Shown piece by piece: positions 54,129 through 64,000 of a stretch of DNA of 64,000 bases. Below the pieces are notes generated by a model that searched no databases, was not told the origin of the DNA, and saw only the letters and a list, made by a program, of their open reading frames with translations. Origin of the DNA: Lotus japonicus (Eukaryota > Streptophyta > Magnoliopsida > Fabales > Fabaceae); the NCBI RefSeq assembly GCF_012489685.1, contig NC_080044.1:22796369-22860368 (forward strand). The letters run 5' to 3'. A program made the translations under genes and the position numbers. How positions within the stretch are numbered: position 1 is the first letter of the stretch; each line of letters opens with the position of its first letter.

Positions 54129-57100
54129 TATGAGACCCAAGTTTTTAAGCTTAGAATAAATCGAATAAAATTCCTATTCACGATTAGTTTGATGTAACGT
54201 GAAGGAACACCTGAACAAGTTTATCGAATGGAGTTAATTTATGAAGGAGAAAGTTCAGGAAAAGGCTAAGAATAGTAATAAAGTCGATATAAGTTATAGC
54301 GTGAGTCTTATTCGCTTACGCCTAGAGCAAGAGCGTTAGTAAACGATTAATTTACCCTTAAAGCACTATAGGAACTAATTCCAAAAATATTCAGAGGAAT
54401 GTCAGAATTTCTCTTATTCATTTTCATGACAAGCGTTTCGACACGAAACCCTGGAATGTACGAACGTCAAATTCCGATACTCGGAGGTTTGCCGAAACCG
54501 AATCCCTGATAGTTTAGAAACCCTAAAATCAACGGACGATAAAGAATTTTTCTATTCGGAACTTCAAATGAAGATTCCACTCGCGTATGCCCACTCTAAT
54601 CGACGTTCCAAATCTTTCTTCAGAAGGAAGTTTCTGCATCCGAGGCCAAAACCATAAAGTGCATAAAGTGCATTTTTAAGCCGGTACACATTAAAAACAA
54701 GCCACGAAAACCAAAAATCATACTGATATTTCTTTGAAGAATTAGAAGATTCAGCAGGAAGAATATCGTGTCTAAAATACGTTGGAATCAGTAAGAAAAA
54801 TCGGAATCGCGAAATTTTCATTTTTCCGCATTTTCCATTTCCTATATATAGTATGAAAAATGAAAAAAAAATCAAAAAAAAATCACAACACACACACACA
54901 CGGCCGAGGCTTCAAGAGGAGGAAAAGGAGGAAAAGTGATTTTGCAAATTCTTGACCGATCGTCGTTCCGTTCGTTGCTACGCGTAGACCTCGAGGTACT
55001 GATGCTATTCCTTACTTCTGATCGTCAATTCTATGGCTTTTCTCTATATCTTTCTGTGCTCAAAGTTTTGAGCTTTTTGAAAAACTGTCCAAATAAGCTG
55101 ATTTTGGTGTCTAAACTTATTGCCTACGAGCTCTAGAGCATGAATATCCAGTTGTTTTCGACTGAATCCTGCCGAATCGTCGCAGAGGTCCAGTTTTCTG
55201 AAAATACCCATTTTCTGACAGAAGTTCCGCTTTTTGGATCATAAACTCTCGACTGAGCTTAGCTTCAGTAGGATTAGTTGTTATAAATGTCGTTAGGATC
55301 GAGCTCATCAAATTTGTTTTTCGAAATTATGATTTTGAGTTTTCGAGCTATAAATATTGACCAAAATACCTCTGCGACAGTTTTCGACCCGATAATTTTT
55401 TTGAGAGTTTCCCTGGCCTAGATATCGCCTAAGAATACCTAGGAATTGATTTAGATCGAAGAAAAAGTTCGAAAACCCTATTTTCCATAGTGGCCGAAAC
55501 CTATTTGCCTGGGTACCATGTCCAAAAATAATTTTTGGGTCTCTATGACCAAAGCCATTGCGTAGCTCTTTCAATTGTCGAAATTTTGGCGCCGGTTTCG
55601 TGTCATTCCGAGTCCTGTAGCTCGAGTTATGCACGTTTTAGCGAATAAAGTGTTTTTGTACAAAACTTGAATCGAGTCAAAACTCATCCATTCGGGGGAA
55701 GCCCTTCCATTCGTGCCTAGATGTTGTACTCTGAAGCTTCTTGAGCTTTGTCGAGCATTAGTTAGGATTGTTTCGACTGTATTGACTTGTGTTGATTCGT
55801 TATTGCTTGTTTGCTCAAAGGTTCAATTGTGGAAACTTTGGAATTGACTGAACAAGCTTGTGAGGGAGACCTACACCGCGAGACTGGAACAACTCGAGGT
55901 TAGGGCAACTTACTTACTAGCTATTGATTTATAGGCGTCGATAAATTCGACTTGAATATTGCTTGATATAGAATATTGCTTGTTATTGAATATTGCTTGG
56001 ATATTGTTTCTCGCTTTGAACTGCGAAATATTTTCTGGAGGCTTCGGCCGAGTAAACTTATATGAGACGTGTGTCTCCGTTTTCTGAGAGGCTTCGGCCG
56101 TTTACTGGTTTCTGTCTTATGATTTCCGCACCATATTATTATTGCATCGCTCTTTAGAGCTGAATATTGTGGAATCGATATCGAATTGTGCGTGTTGACG
56201 CGATTGCGGAGCATAGGACATTTGAGTTGATTTTGTTGATCTTTCGGGTTGAGAGGAAACTCTAGGCAGGTCCTGACCTGAGGTCGGAGATCTAGCCCTT
56301 TTGAAATACTTAGACTTTTCCCGGGGATTATATTTGGGAGATTTGGGAAACTTTGAATAGTTGGAATTTGGAACTTGAGAACTTATGGAACTTGGATTTC
56401 GATAATAAACCTCATAACTTGATTAACTCAACTTGAAATGCTTTGATTAATTAACAAGACCTTTAGGAAAATTTAAGAGTTAGAAATGATTGTGAAAAAC
56501 GAGAAATAGTCGTAAAGCCTTGAACTTGAGATGATTTGATGGTCGTCACGGGGATGAACCAAAGTGACCATGGAAATGTCACTGAGTGCAATATGTACTC
56601 CGGCTTTTCACAGCCTAGTCGCAAAGACGACTTTGACCTTCGGGTATCTTTAAATTGAAATTTGTAGTTAAACACTTATGTGTGAGGACGATTCGATGTT
56701 TAGCTAAACATATTGCATCATGCATATACTCGGGGTTGGGACGGTCGATATACTGGCCTTCATGAAGAACACCAAGAGTGTATCTTCGGCATAGCGGGCG
56801 CGAATCCTTATGTTCAACCCGACAGGTTGGACCGATTCGGCAATAATCGTTTGACACGCGTGAATCCTTATATTCAATCCGATGGATTGGATCGATTTGG
56901 CGGTAGTCACTCAGGCACGCGTGAGTCCGTATGTTCAATCCGATGGATTGGATCGATTCAGCGATTGCCATTTTAACTCGCGTGAATCCGTATGTTCAAT
57001 CCGAGGGACTGGATCGATTCAGCGATAACCTTTCGACTCGCGCGGATCCGTATGTTCAATCCGATGGATTGGATCGATTCGGCGATAGTCTTTGGACACG

Positions 57101-58200
57101 CGCAATGTCCGTATGTTCGACTCTTTTGAGTGAACCGACTTGGCGTTGTCATTTGTTGCGTGTGCGAGTCCGTATGTTCATCCCGATGGGTTGGATCGAC
57201 TCGACATGCCTAATTGTGGGAGTTGCGTGTGCGAGTCCGTATGTTCAACCCAAGGGGTTGGATCGACTTGACATGCCTAATTGTTGGGATAATCTTCTGA
57301 ATTGACATTGCATGCATACATGCACCCGTATTGATTATTTGAGCCATTGTTTATTGAACTGTTGAGATAGCAGATATCGAATTGTTATTTAGAGCTTTGA
57401 TAACATGTTATGTATATACCTTAGGGTAGGCAATACATAAATTACATGTATATATACAACATATATATATACCCCCTTATTCCTCACATGTTGTTTGTAT
57501 TATCTATTTTATTCCGTGAGTTGACCCTAGCGCCTTGGCTTTGTTTGTATGTTTGTGTTTGGGCGGTCGGCCTGCTGCCAGGCGTTCGTCAGCCGATTCG
57601 TGATGATTCGTCACTCGAGGAGGACCAGGAGCGTAACGACTATTACTGAAGCTTCCGACGAGGACCCGGACAGAATGCATGACCAGATGAGGGTCGATGA
57701 TGGAAGTATAGGGTATGGGTGTTTAGAGCCTACTAAGGTTGGGTGTTAGTGTCATAGCTCTGATTCGTCATTTGTACTTTTGGGACAGGGTAGTTTCCGA
57801 CAGATTGCTTTTCGGTGTGGTTCTCCGTTGATGGGAATCGCATGGAGTAGTCGGACGTAGGAAGTCTTTTTGGAGTCCGTTTTGGGCTGACTTACTTTCT
57901 TGGAAGACTGTATTTATAAAACTCATGACTCTATCTATGGGTCGCACTTGTATTGCCGTTGGGCAATACCTTTAGTTACTTGATGTTACTTTCCGTCACT
58001 TGAGGACACTCGTGACGATGTTTTCAGTTGCAGCGAGGGTTGTGCTTGTGTTGTATATTAATCGATGTTAATCGCGATTGGGTTGAGTCTTTATTTCGAC
58101 AAGTCTTTTTATTTAAAGAAAACGAAAAAAAAAACCTGCTTTTCCACTTTATTTTATTCTTGAGTTACTAAAGTGACGCCACCGAAATCGGGGTGTTACA
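54129..58200 (+). repeat. LTR-C: 4.07-kb Tekay-type LTR nested in opposite orientation
   Basis: Starts TATGAGACCCAAG (TGTGAGACCC in the copy at 63987) and ends GGGGTGTTACA, flanked by perfect TSDs TGCAT (54124-54128, 58201-58205). No internal region, so a solo LTR by structure. TATA box TATATATA at 54843-54850. Contains an eight-unit ~60-bp tandem array (56797-57290). Confidence 0.9.
56797..57290 (+). repeat. Tandem array in LTR-C, ~60-bp unit, about 8 copies
   Basis: Each unit carries a CCGTATGTTCAATCCGATG-like core and GGATCGATTCGGCG-like half, separated by CACGCG/ACTCGCG. Units 2-5 are most alike; the outer ones diverge. Confidence 0.93.
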
Positions 58201-58384
58201 TGCATGAATGCAATGTGATTAGCCAAACAACGTCTCCGACCTCACTCGACACGTCGCCACGTGTTCTAGTTAAATTAATGTCTCTAAAAGCTTACCCTAA
58301 GGTAAAAGTCGATTCTGCGACAAAATACAATAATCATAAACTGAGTGCAACCACTCACGATAACTCTTCGAGTCATCAATGCTC

Positions 58385-58712
58385 TCACGAAGTCTCACGC
58401 TTCAGTGGAGTCTCACACATTCACAAAGTCTCACGCTTCAGTGAAGTTTTATGCTTTCACGGGGTCTCACGCCCCAGTGAATTTACACACTTGCACGAAG
58501 TCTCACGCTTCAGTGAAGTTCCATGCTATTCACGAGGTCTCACGCCTCAGTGAAGATTCATGCTTTCCACGAGGTCTCACGCCTCAGTGGAGTATCCCGC
58601 ATTCACAAGGTCTCACGCCTCAGTGAAGCTTCATTCTGTTCACGAGGTCTCACGCCTCAGTGAAGATCCATGCTTTCCACAAGGTCTCACGCCTCAGTGA
58701 AGCTTCTCGGTT
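58385..58712 (-). repeat. Tandem array in LTR-B, ~36-bp unit, about 9 copies
   Basis: Units share TCACGAGGTCTCACGCCTC followed by AGTGAAG (plus-strand view). Unrelated in sequence to the array of LTR-C, although it occupies a comparable LTR position. Confidence 0.93.
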
Positions 58713-61012
58713 CATCCCTTGGATGGCTAAACAAACTGCTCAACGAGCGAAGGAGTATCAACATACTCAGAACTTACCAATCTCCTCAACACTTGGATCC
58801 GACGACACTTCTCGTTTTCCAAAAAATAAGATTTGCATCCTAAGCTTCCTTTCGAGTTTAATATCCTTATTTGAAGATTTAGAGGTTGTTTAATGTCTTA
58901 TGAGTTTTCTTTACAAAATAAGATCCTTTTAGTCTTATCGCAAATCTTATAAGTTCTCGGGATCTCCTAATCCCTAAATGACACCAGATAATGTCTCGAT
59001 CCATGAAACACCACAACAAGGTCCGAATCTCATTCGTCCTATCAAACTTTCTCAAAACTCTCAAAATAAAATCGGCATGACCTGCCCGCTATTCTCACTT
59101 TTCAGAAACTCAGATTTCGTTGCAAAAGCATAATTACATCATCACAGTCAATCAACATGTCATATATCAACATATTAAGCAATAACCACATAGCACTTAG
59201 CATATAAGGCATGCACCACACATCCTAGATTACCCACATAGCACTTAGCATGAAATTCAATCTCAAAAACATTCAGTAGATGAATCATCTACATTGTCAG
59301 CCGAAGCCTCAGAAAACATTTTTCATACATTTAGCATTTAAGTGTATAACACATAAATCAAGTCGAATTCGTCGACACCTAAAACATTATCTAGTAATTC
59401 AAAGAATAGCCCTCACCTGAAGATTCTCCAGGATGATCTTCTAGCTCTTCCTCACAAGCAAAGCCTTGTTCCTCAGGGAATTCCTCAAAATCACCTTTAG
59501 AACAAAACCACAGAAATCTATCAAAATCTATCGGAAACTAAGCTATCCATACTCACTAAGGTTACACGAAGTAGTACATACTCCGAGGTACGATAATCTA
59601 GCGCGAAAGGACAAGTTTTCGAAAAAGGAATTTTCCTCCTCCCCCTTAGAGTGCTCGGCCACTATTGGTAATTGTGGGGCTCGATTTTTCTTCGATCAAA
59701 CTTGGTTCCTATGCTATCATTAACCGTAACTAAGGGTATTCTAAACTCGGAAAAATTATCGGATCAAAAACTGTCGCAGGGGTATTTTGGTCATGATTTT
59801 TAGCTCAGAATTTCAAAACTGAAATCCCCAAAAGCAAATTTGACAGGGACGTCACTAACGACGTTTATGACAACTAATCCTACTAGCACTAAGCTAAAGC
59901 GATAGTTTTCAGCCTAAAGGTTGAAGCTTTACTCCAAAAATGGGTATTTGAGGCTAAAATTGATTCCGGCGGAATTTCGGTGGCATAATGGAAAATCTAA
60001 TCCGACAGAAGTGATCTTGGGCACATAAGGAAGAGGTTTAGAATCAGAAATGAAATATTCAGGATAGTTTTGCAAAAACCTCAAAACTATCAGCTCAGAA
60101 AAGTCTACAGAAAAGCTATGGAAAAAGCGATCAGAGGTAAGGATTAGCGACTATACCTCGAAACCTTGAAGCAGCAACTGATTGATCGACGATCAAGCAA
60201 GGATTGAACAAAATCTTCTTCTCCTCCTCTCCTCTCAAACTCGCGGCCTTTGGGTGGGTTTTGGGTGAGTTTTTGTGATATTTTCTCTTTTCTTGGCTAT
60301 ATATAGAGGTTGGCAAAACGCGGTAAAATGAAAGTTTTGCGAATCTGATTTTTCTGGCTTCATTCTCCTTGAATTCTAAGATATGTTTTGGCAAAAGAAT
60401 TCCAAAACTATAAAGAGGTCTCCTTGTATTTTTGGCGACTAATGCATAATCGGTATAAAACTATTTTACCCGATAAGTTGCTTTTTGCATCGGATGTCGG
60501 AATAGAAAACTTCCTTCTGAAGAAAGATTGAAATCATCAAGAGAAATGGGTGTACGCGTGTAGAATCTTCATTTGATGTTCCGAATAGAAAAAGTCTTCA
60601 TTGTCGGTTGATTCCAGGGTTTTGAAATACCAGGGATTCGGTTTCGGCAAACTTCCGATGATTGGAATCGGACGTTCGTAGATCCTAGAGTTTCGCCTCG
60701 AAACGATTGTGATATATGGAAAAAGAGAAGTTCTAACATTCCTCTGAAGATTTTTGGAATTAACTTCCATCGTGCCTATAAGTGAAAACTAGCTATCTAC
60801 TAGGGTTTCTGACCTAGGTTAAAGCGTGTAACGATCGTGCTATAACTTTTATCGACTTCGATACAATCCTTTGACTTTTCCTGAACTTTCTTCTTCATAC
60901 ATTTATTTCATTTGGTAAACTCTAGTTCAGGTTTCCCTTCACGATACATCAACCCTAATCGTGAATAGGATTTTTATTCACTTAGCATAAGCTTAAAAAC
61001 TTGGGTCTTACA

Positions 61013-61026
61013 TTACTACCCTCCAA
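61013..61026 (-). promoter_or_regulatory. Tekay-R polypurine tract
   Basis: Minus strand reads TTTTTGGAGGGTAGTAA immediately before the 3' LTR start TGTAAGACCC. Confidence 0.75.
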
Positions 61027-61300
61027 AAAGAAAGTTTCGTCCTCGAAACTTAAGATTCAGTAAAAAGCTCCGGACATTATTCCTTGATCTTTTCCTCTAA
61101 TTCCCATATAGCACCGTCCGTGTCTTTGTTCCAATAACTTTCACTAAAGCACTTTGCTTTCCTCTCAATTGTTTCACTCCTCTAGTCCCAATGTTGACTG
61201 ACGGCGTCTCAAAAGACATATCATCGCCCAGCTCTATGTTGTCCGGTTCGACCACTTGCGCCGGGTCTCCGTTGGAAATAATATTTATTGGCATTCGTGC
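61027..61300 (-). pseudogene. pol: Tekay-R pol C-terminal remnant
   Basis: Minus-strand reading encodes VVEPDNIELGDDMSFETPSV, then GVKQLRGKQSALVKVI, matching the integrase-chromodomain linker of Tekay-A (DDIELKDDLSFETPPIS, RIKQLRGK). Disrupted by a frameshift in the chromodomain-like tail. Followed by the FRGRNF-type sequence that precedes chromoviral polypurine tracts. Confidence 0.8.
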
Positions 61301-62789
61301 AATCGCACAGCCTTTACCACTTATTCCTTTGCTTTTGTTCGTCCAAAATGTTGATTAGAAACTCGGTACATCTCTATATTCCGGAGTGAATGCTCAACTT
61401 GTCCCCGTGATGTTCACTCATGATCCAAAACTCAACTCGATCGCTTGATAACTCCTAGACGAACTATTGCCTTGGAATCTACTAGTCCATTAACGTTACT
61501 TCCAACTTCGTAACTATCGTCGCTCGCACCATGAAATCAATCTTCCCCTCAGTCACCGTTCAAATTAAAACTCAACTTGAGTCTTAACAGCTCGTGCATA
61601 ACAAGACTCATCCCCTTAATCATCAATTCATCGACCACTCATAAACTAATCATTCTCTTAATATCCAACAATCCATTATTGTCGTCTTCGTCCTCAAAAC
61701 CTTCCTCACTCAACCCAATTTAGGCTTACTGAAATCCCTAACACTTCGCATAAATCGAGGTTTATCCTCTAAAAGATCCAATCATAACTATACCTCAAGC
61801 ATTCATCTTGATACGAACACTTCCCTTTCTGTAATTTGATCATCCTCCAATCATCCCAATACTTAGTCTCTCGATCAAAACTTGACAAGACTTCATGTCT
61901 CACGCGTTCGTGATCAAATCGATTGATCTAAAATCTAAGCCTTCACTAAGTTTGGACCTCTAATATCCTTTAACTCTCCAACACTCCTTAAATGAATATT
62001 CATTTCTTAAAACGACAACTCCTTCCCAAAGAAAATCAATTACTTAACACGAACTTTCCTCCCAAATCCGACTAATCCTCGACCAATTCAAATTCATCTT
62101 ACACATCCTTCTATCAAAGTCCATTACCAGCTGTGATTCCGAATATCACCCCCTCAATATTAAGTTGATCAGGCCTAATACATCGAAGGTGGAAATCCAG
62201 AAAAACCTACTGGAACAGTCAATGAGTTCCTATCATCCAATAGTCACAAATATCCTGACATCACATCCTCAATGATTCCGCTACGGAACTACACGCCCTC
62301 AACATCATACGTATTCTATCCATAAGGAATCTCTGAGATTCATTCTTCAGCTTCTAGCTTCCTTTTAAACGCATCGGTAGAAGACTACTTTCTAGGCTTA
62401 GCGTGTCATTCTAAACCTCGTATAACTTCTATAGCTAAAATACGAGCTACGGTCAAATAAGGTATCAATAGGCGTAATAACTATAAGGTCAAAGCTTAGA
62501 CAGTATAAGTAAGATAGGTGTGTTGCATGCGCTATGAGAGTAATGGAGCGTATTATACTAGAATGAGAAAGAATGGTTAGAAGGTTACCATCGTTCTGTT
62601 TAGTTAAACAAACAGTTAGTACTAATCATAAGATAGCATTTACCATGACTATACAATAAGATTAAGCAATAACTTCAATCAATTCTAAGCGAAAAATCGC
62701 TTGCAGACAATCGATTTTCACTCTTTGCAGAGTCACACAACCTAGCACAGAAGACCTATTCCCCAAAGACTCCCGAAAGACTCGACCGT
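61301..62789 (-). other. Tekay-R internal noncoding region
   Basis: No gag, protease, RT or RNase H is recognisable on either strand; all frames are closed. The first ~300 bp after the primer site look like gypsy leader sequence. Confidence 0.6.
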
Positions 62790-62801
62790 GCTCTGATACC
62801 A
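62790..62801 (-). promoter_or_regulatory. Tekay-R primer-binding site (tRNA-iMet)
   Basis: Minus strand TGGTATCAGAGC, three bases after the LTR end. Confidence 0.95.
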
Positions 62802-62804
62802 CAA

Positions 62805-64000
62805 TGGAACACCCCGAGAATCGGTGGCGTCACTTTAGTAACCAAAAGAAACTTAATGCGGAAAAACGTGAATATTTTTTTTCGATAATGATAAAGACAA
62901 GCCTGAAATAAATAAAACTCTAATGCGAAGGATAATCAGAAACTAATATACAATAACAAATACAGCCCCCCGCCGTAAGTACCCAACCTCGTCACGAGTA
63001 ACCTCCAGTGACGGAAAGAAGAAACATGTAACGCCCGTAGGCAAAAGGTACAGACCAAAGTAGAGGTGAAGTGTCCGCAACACAAACCTCAAAAACGAGA
63101 ATAAGTTAGCCCAATCGGCCTGAAACAAGACCTCCTAAGTCCAACCAACTCTCTGTGATTCCCGTAAAGAAACCACACAAAAAGCTATAGGTGGGAAACT
63201 ACCCTGTCCCCAAAGAAACAAATGATGTTCAGAGCTAAGACTCTACTCCTACACTAATCCCATCTCTAGGAGCTCACACCAGCACTAAGACCTACATGCT
63301 AGCACGATCGTCGTCCGAATTCGAAATCCAGAACGACCTAGTCTATGTACATCCTCCGTCCTCCTCTCGCTACCGCGATGCGCTCCTGTTCCAGCTTCTC
63401 CCCTAGTTCCTCCCGAAGGGTGAACCATCATGAACTAGCCCGCCAAAGACATCTGACAAAGGGCGTAGTCCGCCAAAGCACACACAGAAGACGCGAGGGT
63501 CAACTCCAAAGAATTATGTAAATAATAGCACCAATAGATATAGATAAGAGAATAGCCACTTAGGTTTATAGCTAGGGATAACATCCTAGGGTTGTATATT
63601 TCACAATGAATATAAACGCAGTAATAACAGATAGCATGCATCAAATAGGATTAACAATTATCAATCACACTCAACAACTAAGTCAGTATGCATGTTGCAT
63701 GAAATGCAAATGACGGTTAACCCAGTTAACCAAATGCATTCCGGAAACGGATGGACATCAAACGGATCAATCCTAGCACCAGCAATGGTGGGACCATTTC
63801 TGCCCGCGTGCCTCTTACACCAAACAAAGGTAGCCAGATCAGCAGTAAACCCTAAGGTCTGCCATTTCGGTCTGCTACAAGAGACGTCTACAAACGCTCT
63901 TACACGGCATTCCGGGTCTTATGACCATTTTGGAAACCGACGAAGGTCCGGTAATCACGACGTGTATTAACCTCCTATGTGTGCGTTGTGAGACCCAAGT
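62805..64000 (-). repeat. Tekay-R 5' LTR, terminal part
   Basis: Matches 52604-54141 apart from the Cassandra solo LTR. Begins TGGAACACCCCG (a mutated TGTAACACCCCG). At 63987 the sequence switches to TGTGAGACCCAAG, the start of a nested LTR-C copy, after target bases TGCGT. Continues off the window. Confidence 0.88.

Larger units (their letters stand above)
52604..61012 (-). repeat. Tekay-R 3' LTR (LTR-B), 8.4 kb including nested insertions
   Basis: Minus strand TGTAAGACCCAAG at 61012 to CCGAAATCGGGGTGTTACA at 52604. Without the nested Cassandra LTR and LTR-C it is about 3.99 kb, equal to LTR-A. TATA box (minus TATATATA) near 60296-60303. The equivalent of the LTR ORF is largely deleted (53150-53240). 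Confidence 0.88.
52604..64000 (-). mobile_element. Tekay-R: internally deleted Tekay element with composite LTRs, 5' end off window
   Basis: On the minus strand: 5' LTR (from beyond 64000 to 62805), tRNA-iMet primer site (62801-62790), about 1.8 kb internal sequence with only the pol C-terminus left, polypurine tract, and 3' LTR (61012-52604). It is non-autonomous (LARD-like). The visible parts of the two LTRs differ at only about a dozen bases per 1.2 kb by eye, so it is recent. Both carry the same nested LTR junction. Confidence 0.85.

Noticed and set aside
56713..57305. ORFs across the 60-bp array with repeated peptide units
   Set aside because: The 60-bp period is a multiple of three, so repeats stay open by chance; frames change between units.
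58385..58712. CRISPR-like array
   Set aside because: Units are contiguous degenerate tandem repeats without unique spacers, inside a plant LTR.
58173..58893. ORFs across the 36-bp array
   Set aside because: Same reason: period divisible by three inside an LTR of the opposite strand.
1..64000. Host protein-coding gene
   Set aside because: Every sizeable coding segment is retroelement-like; only the RRM-type fragments might be host-derived, and they are broken.

Overview
This is plant nuclear DNA made almost entirely of nested retrotransposons. I found no convincing single-copy host gene. The combination of a SIRE-type Ty1/copia element with an env-like ORF, Tekay-type chromoviruses with very long LTRs, Athila-like gypsy remnants, a Tork-type copia, Cassandra (5S-derived TRIM) and Stowaway/Mutator/hAT MITEs is typical of a eudicot. 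The SIRE sequence style suggests a legume, but that is inference and the genus cannot be fixed from the sequence alone.

Layout. 1-18957: a SIRE element (5' part off the window) with gag, frameshifted pol, an intact env-like ORF and a 3' LTR. A complete, young Tekay-like gypsy (10385-18926, called Gypsy-1) is inserted in that LTR. 18958-24653: an older Tekay element (Tekay-A) that hosts the SIRE insertion; it keeps a gag scrap, integrase-chromodomain and a 3.9-kb 3' LTR. 24654-29817: a minus-strand Athila-like element (gag, protease, PBS, 5' LTR). 29818-41396: a Tork-type RNase H reading frame split by three long Tekay-related LTRs (E, F, D). LTR F itself contains a Mutator MITE, an Athila-like solo LTR, and a hAT MITE with a SIRE solo LTR inside it. 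41490-49849: the Tork LTR, then a minus-strand RRM-type ORF (LINE ORF1-like) cut up by a Stowaway MITE, an Ogre/Tat-like LTR, two SIRE solo LTRs and long LTR G. 49850-52603: a Cassandra element and a gypsy gag-pol pseudogene. 52604-64000: a minus-strand, internally deleted Tekay element (Tekay-R) whose LTRs both carry an oppositely oriented 4.07-kb LTR at the same site.

Most insertions were bounded by matching target-site duplications (TSDs) read directly from the sequence, so their relative order is well supported. The most interesting signal is an ORF family inside the long Tekay-related LTRs (40367-40936 +, 32524-33078 -, broken copies at 45976-46113 - and 23699-24173 +). These ORFs start directly after an AG, lie downstream of a conserved AAG|GTRAGGGC donor-like site, and share a spaced residue pattern I cannot assign to a known family. 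Second is the composite LTR of Tekay-R, which implies that an LTR carrying a nested LTR was itself copied. Only the SIRE env-like ORF, the Gypsy-1 frames and LTR ORFs D and F look intact; the rest is decayed.
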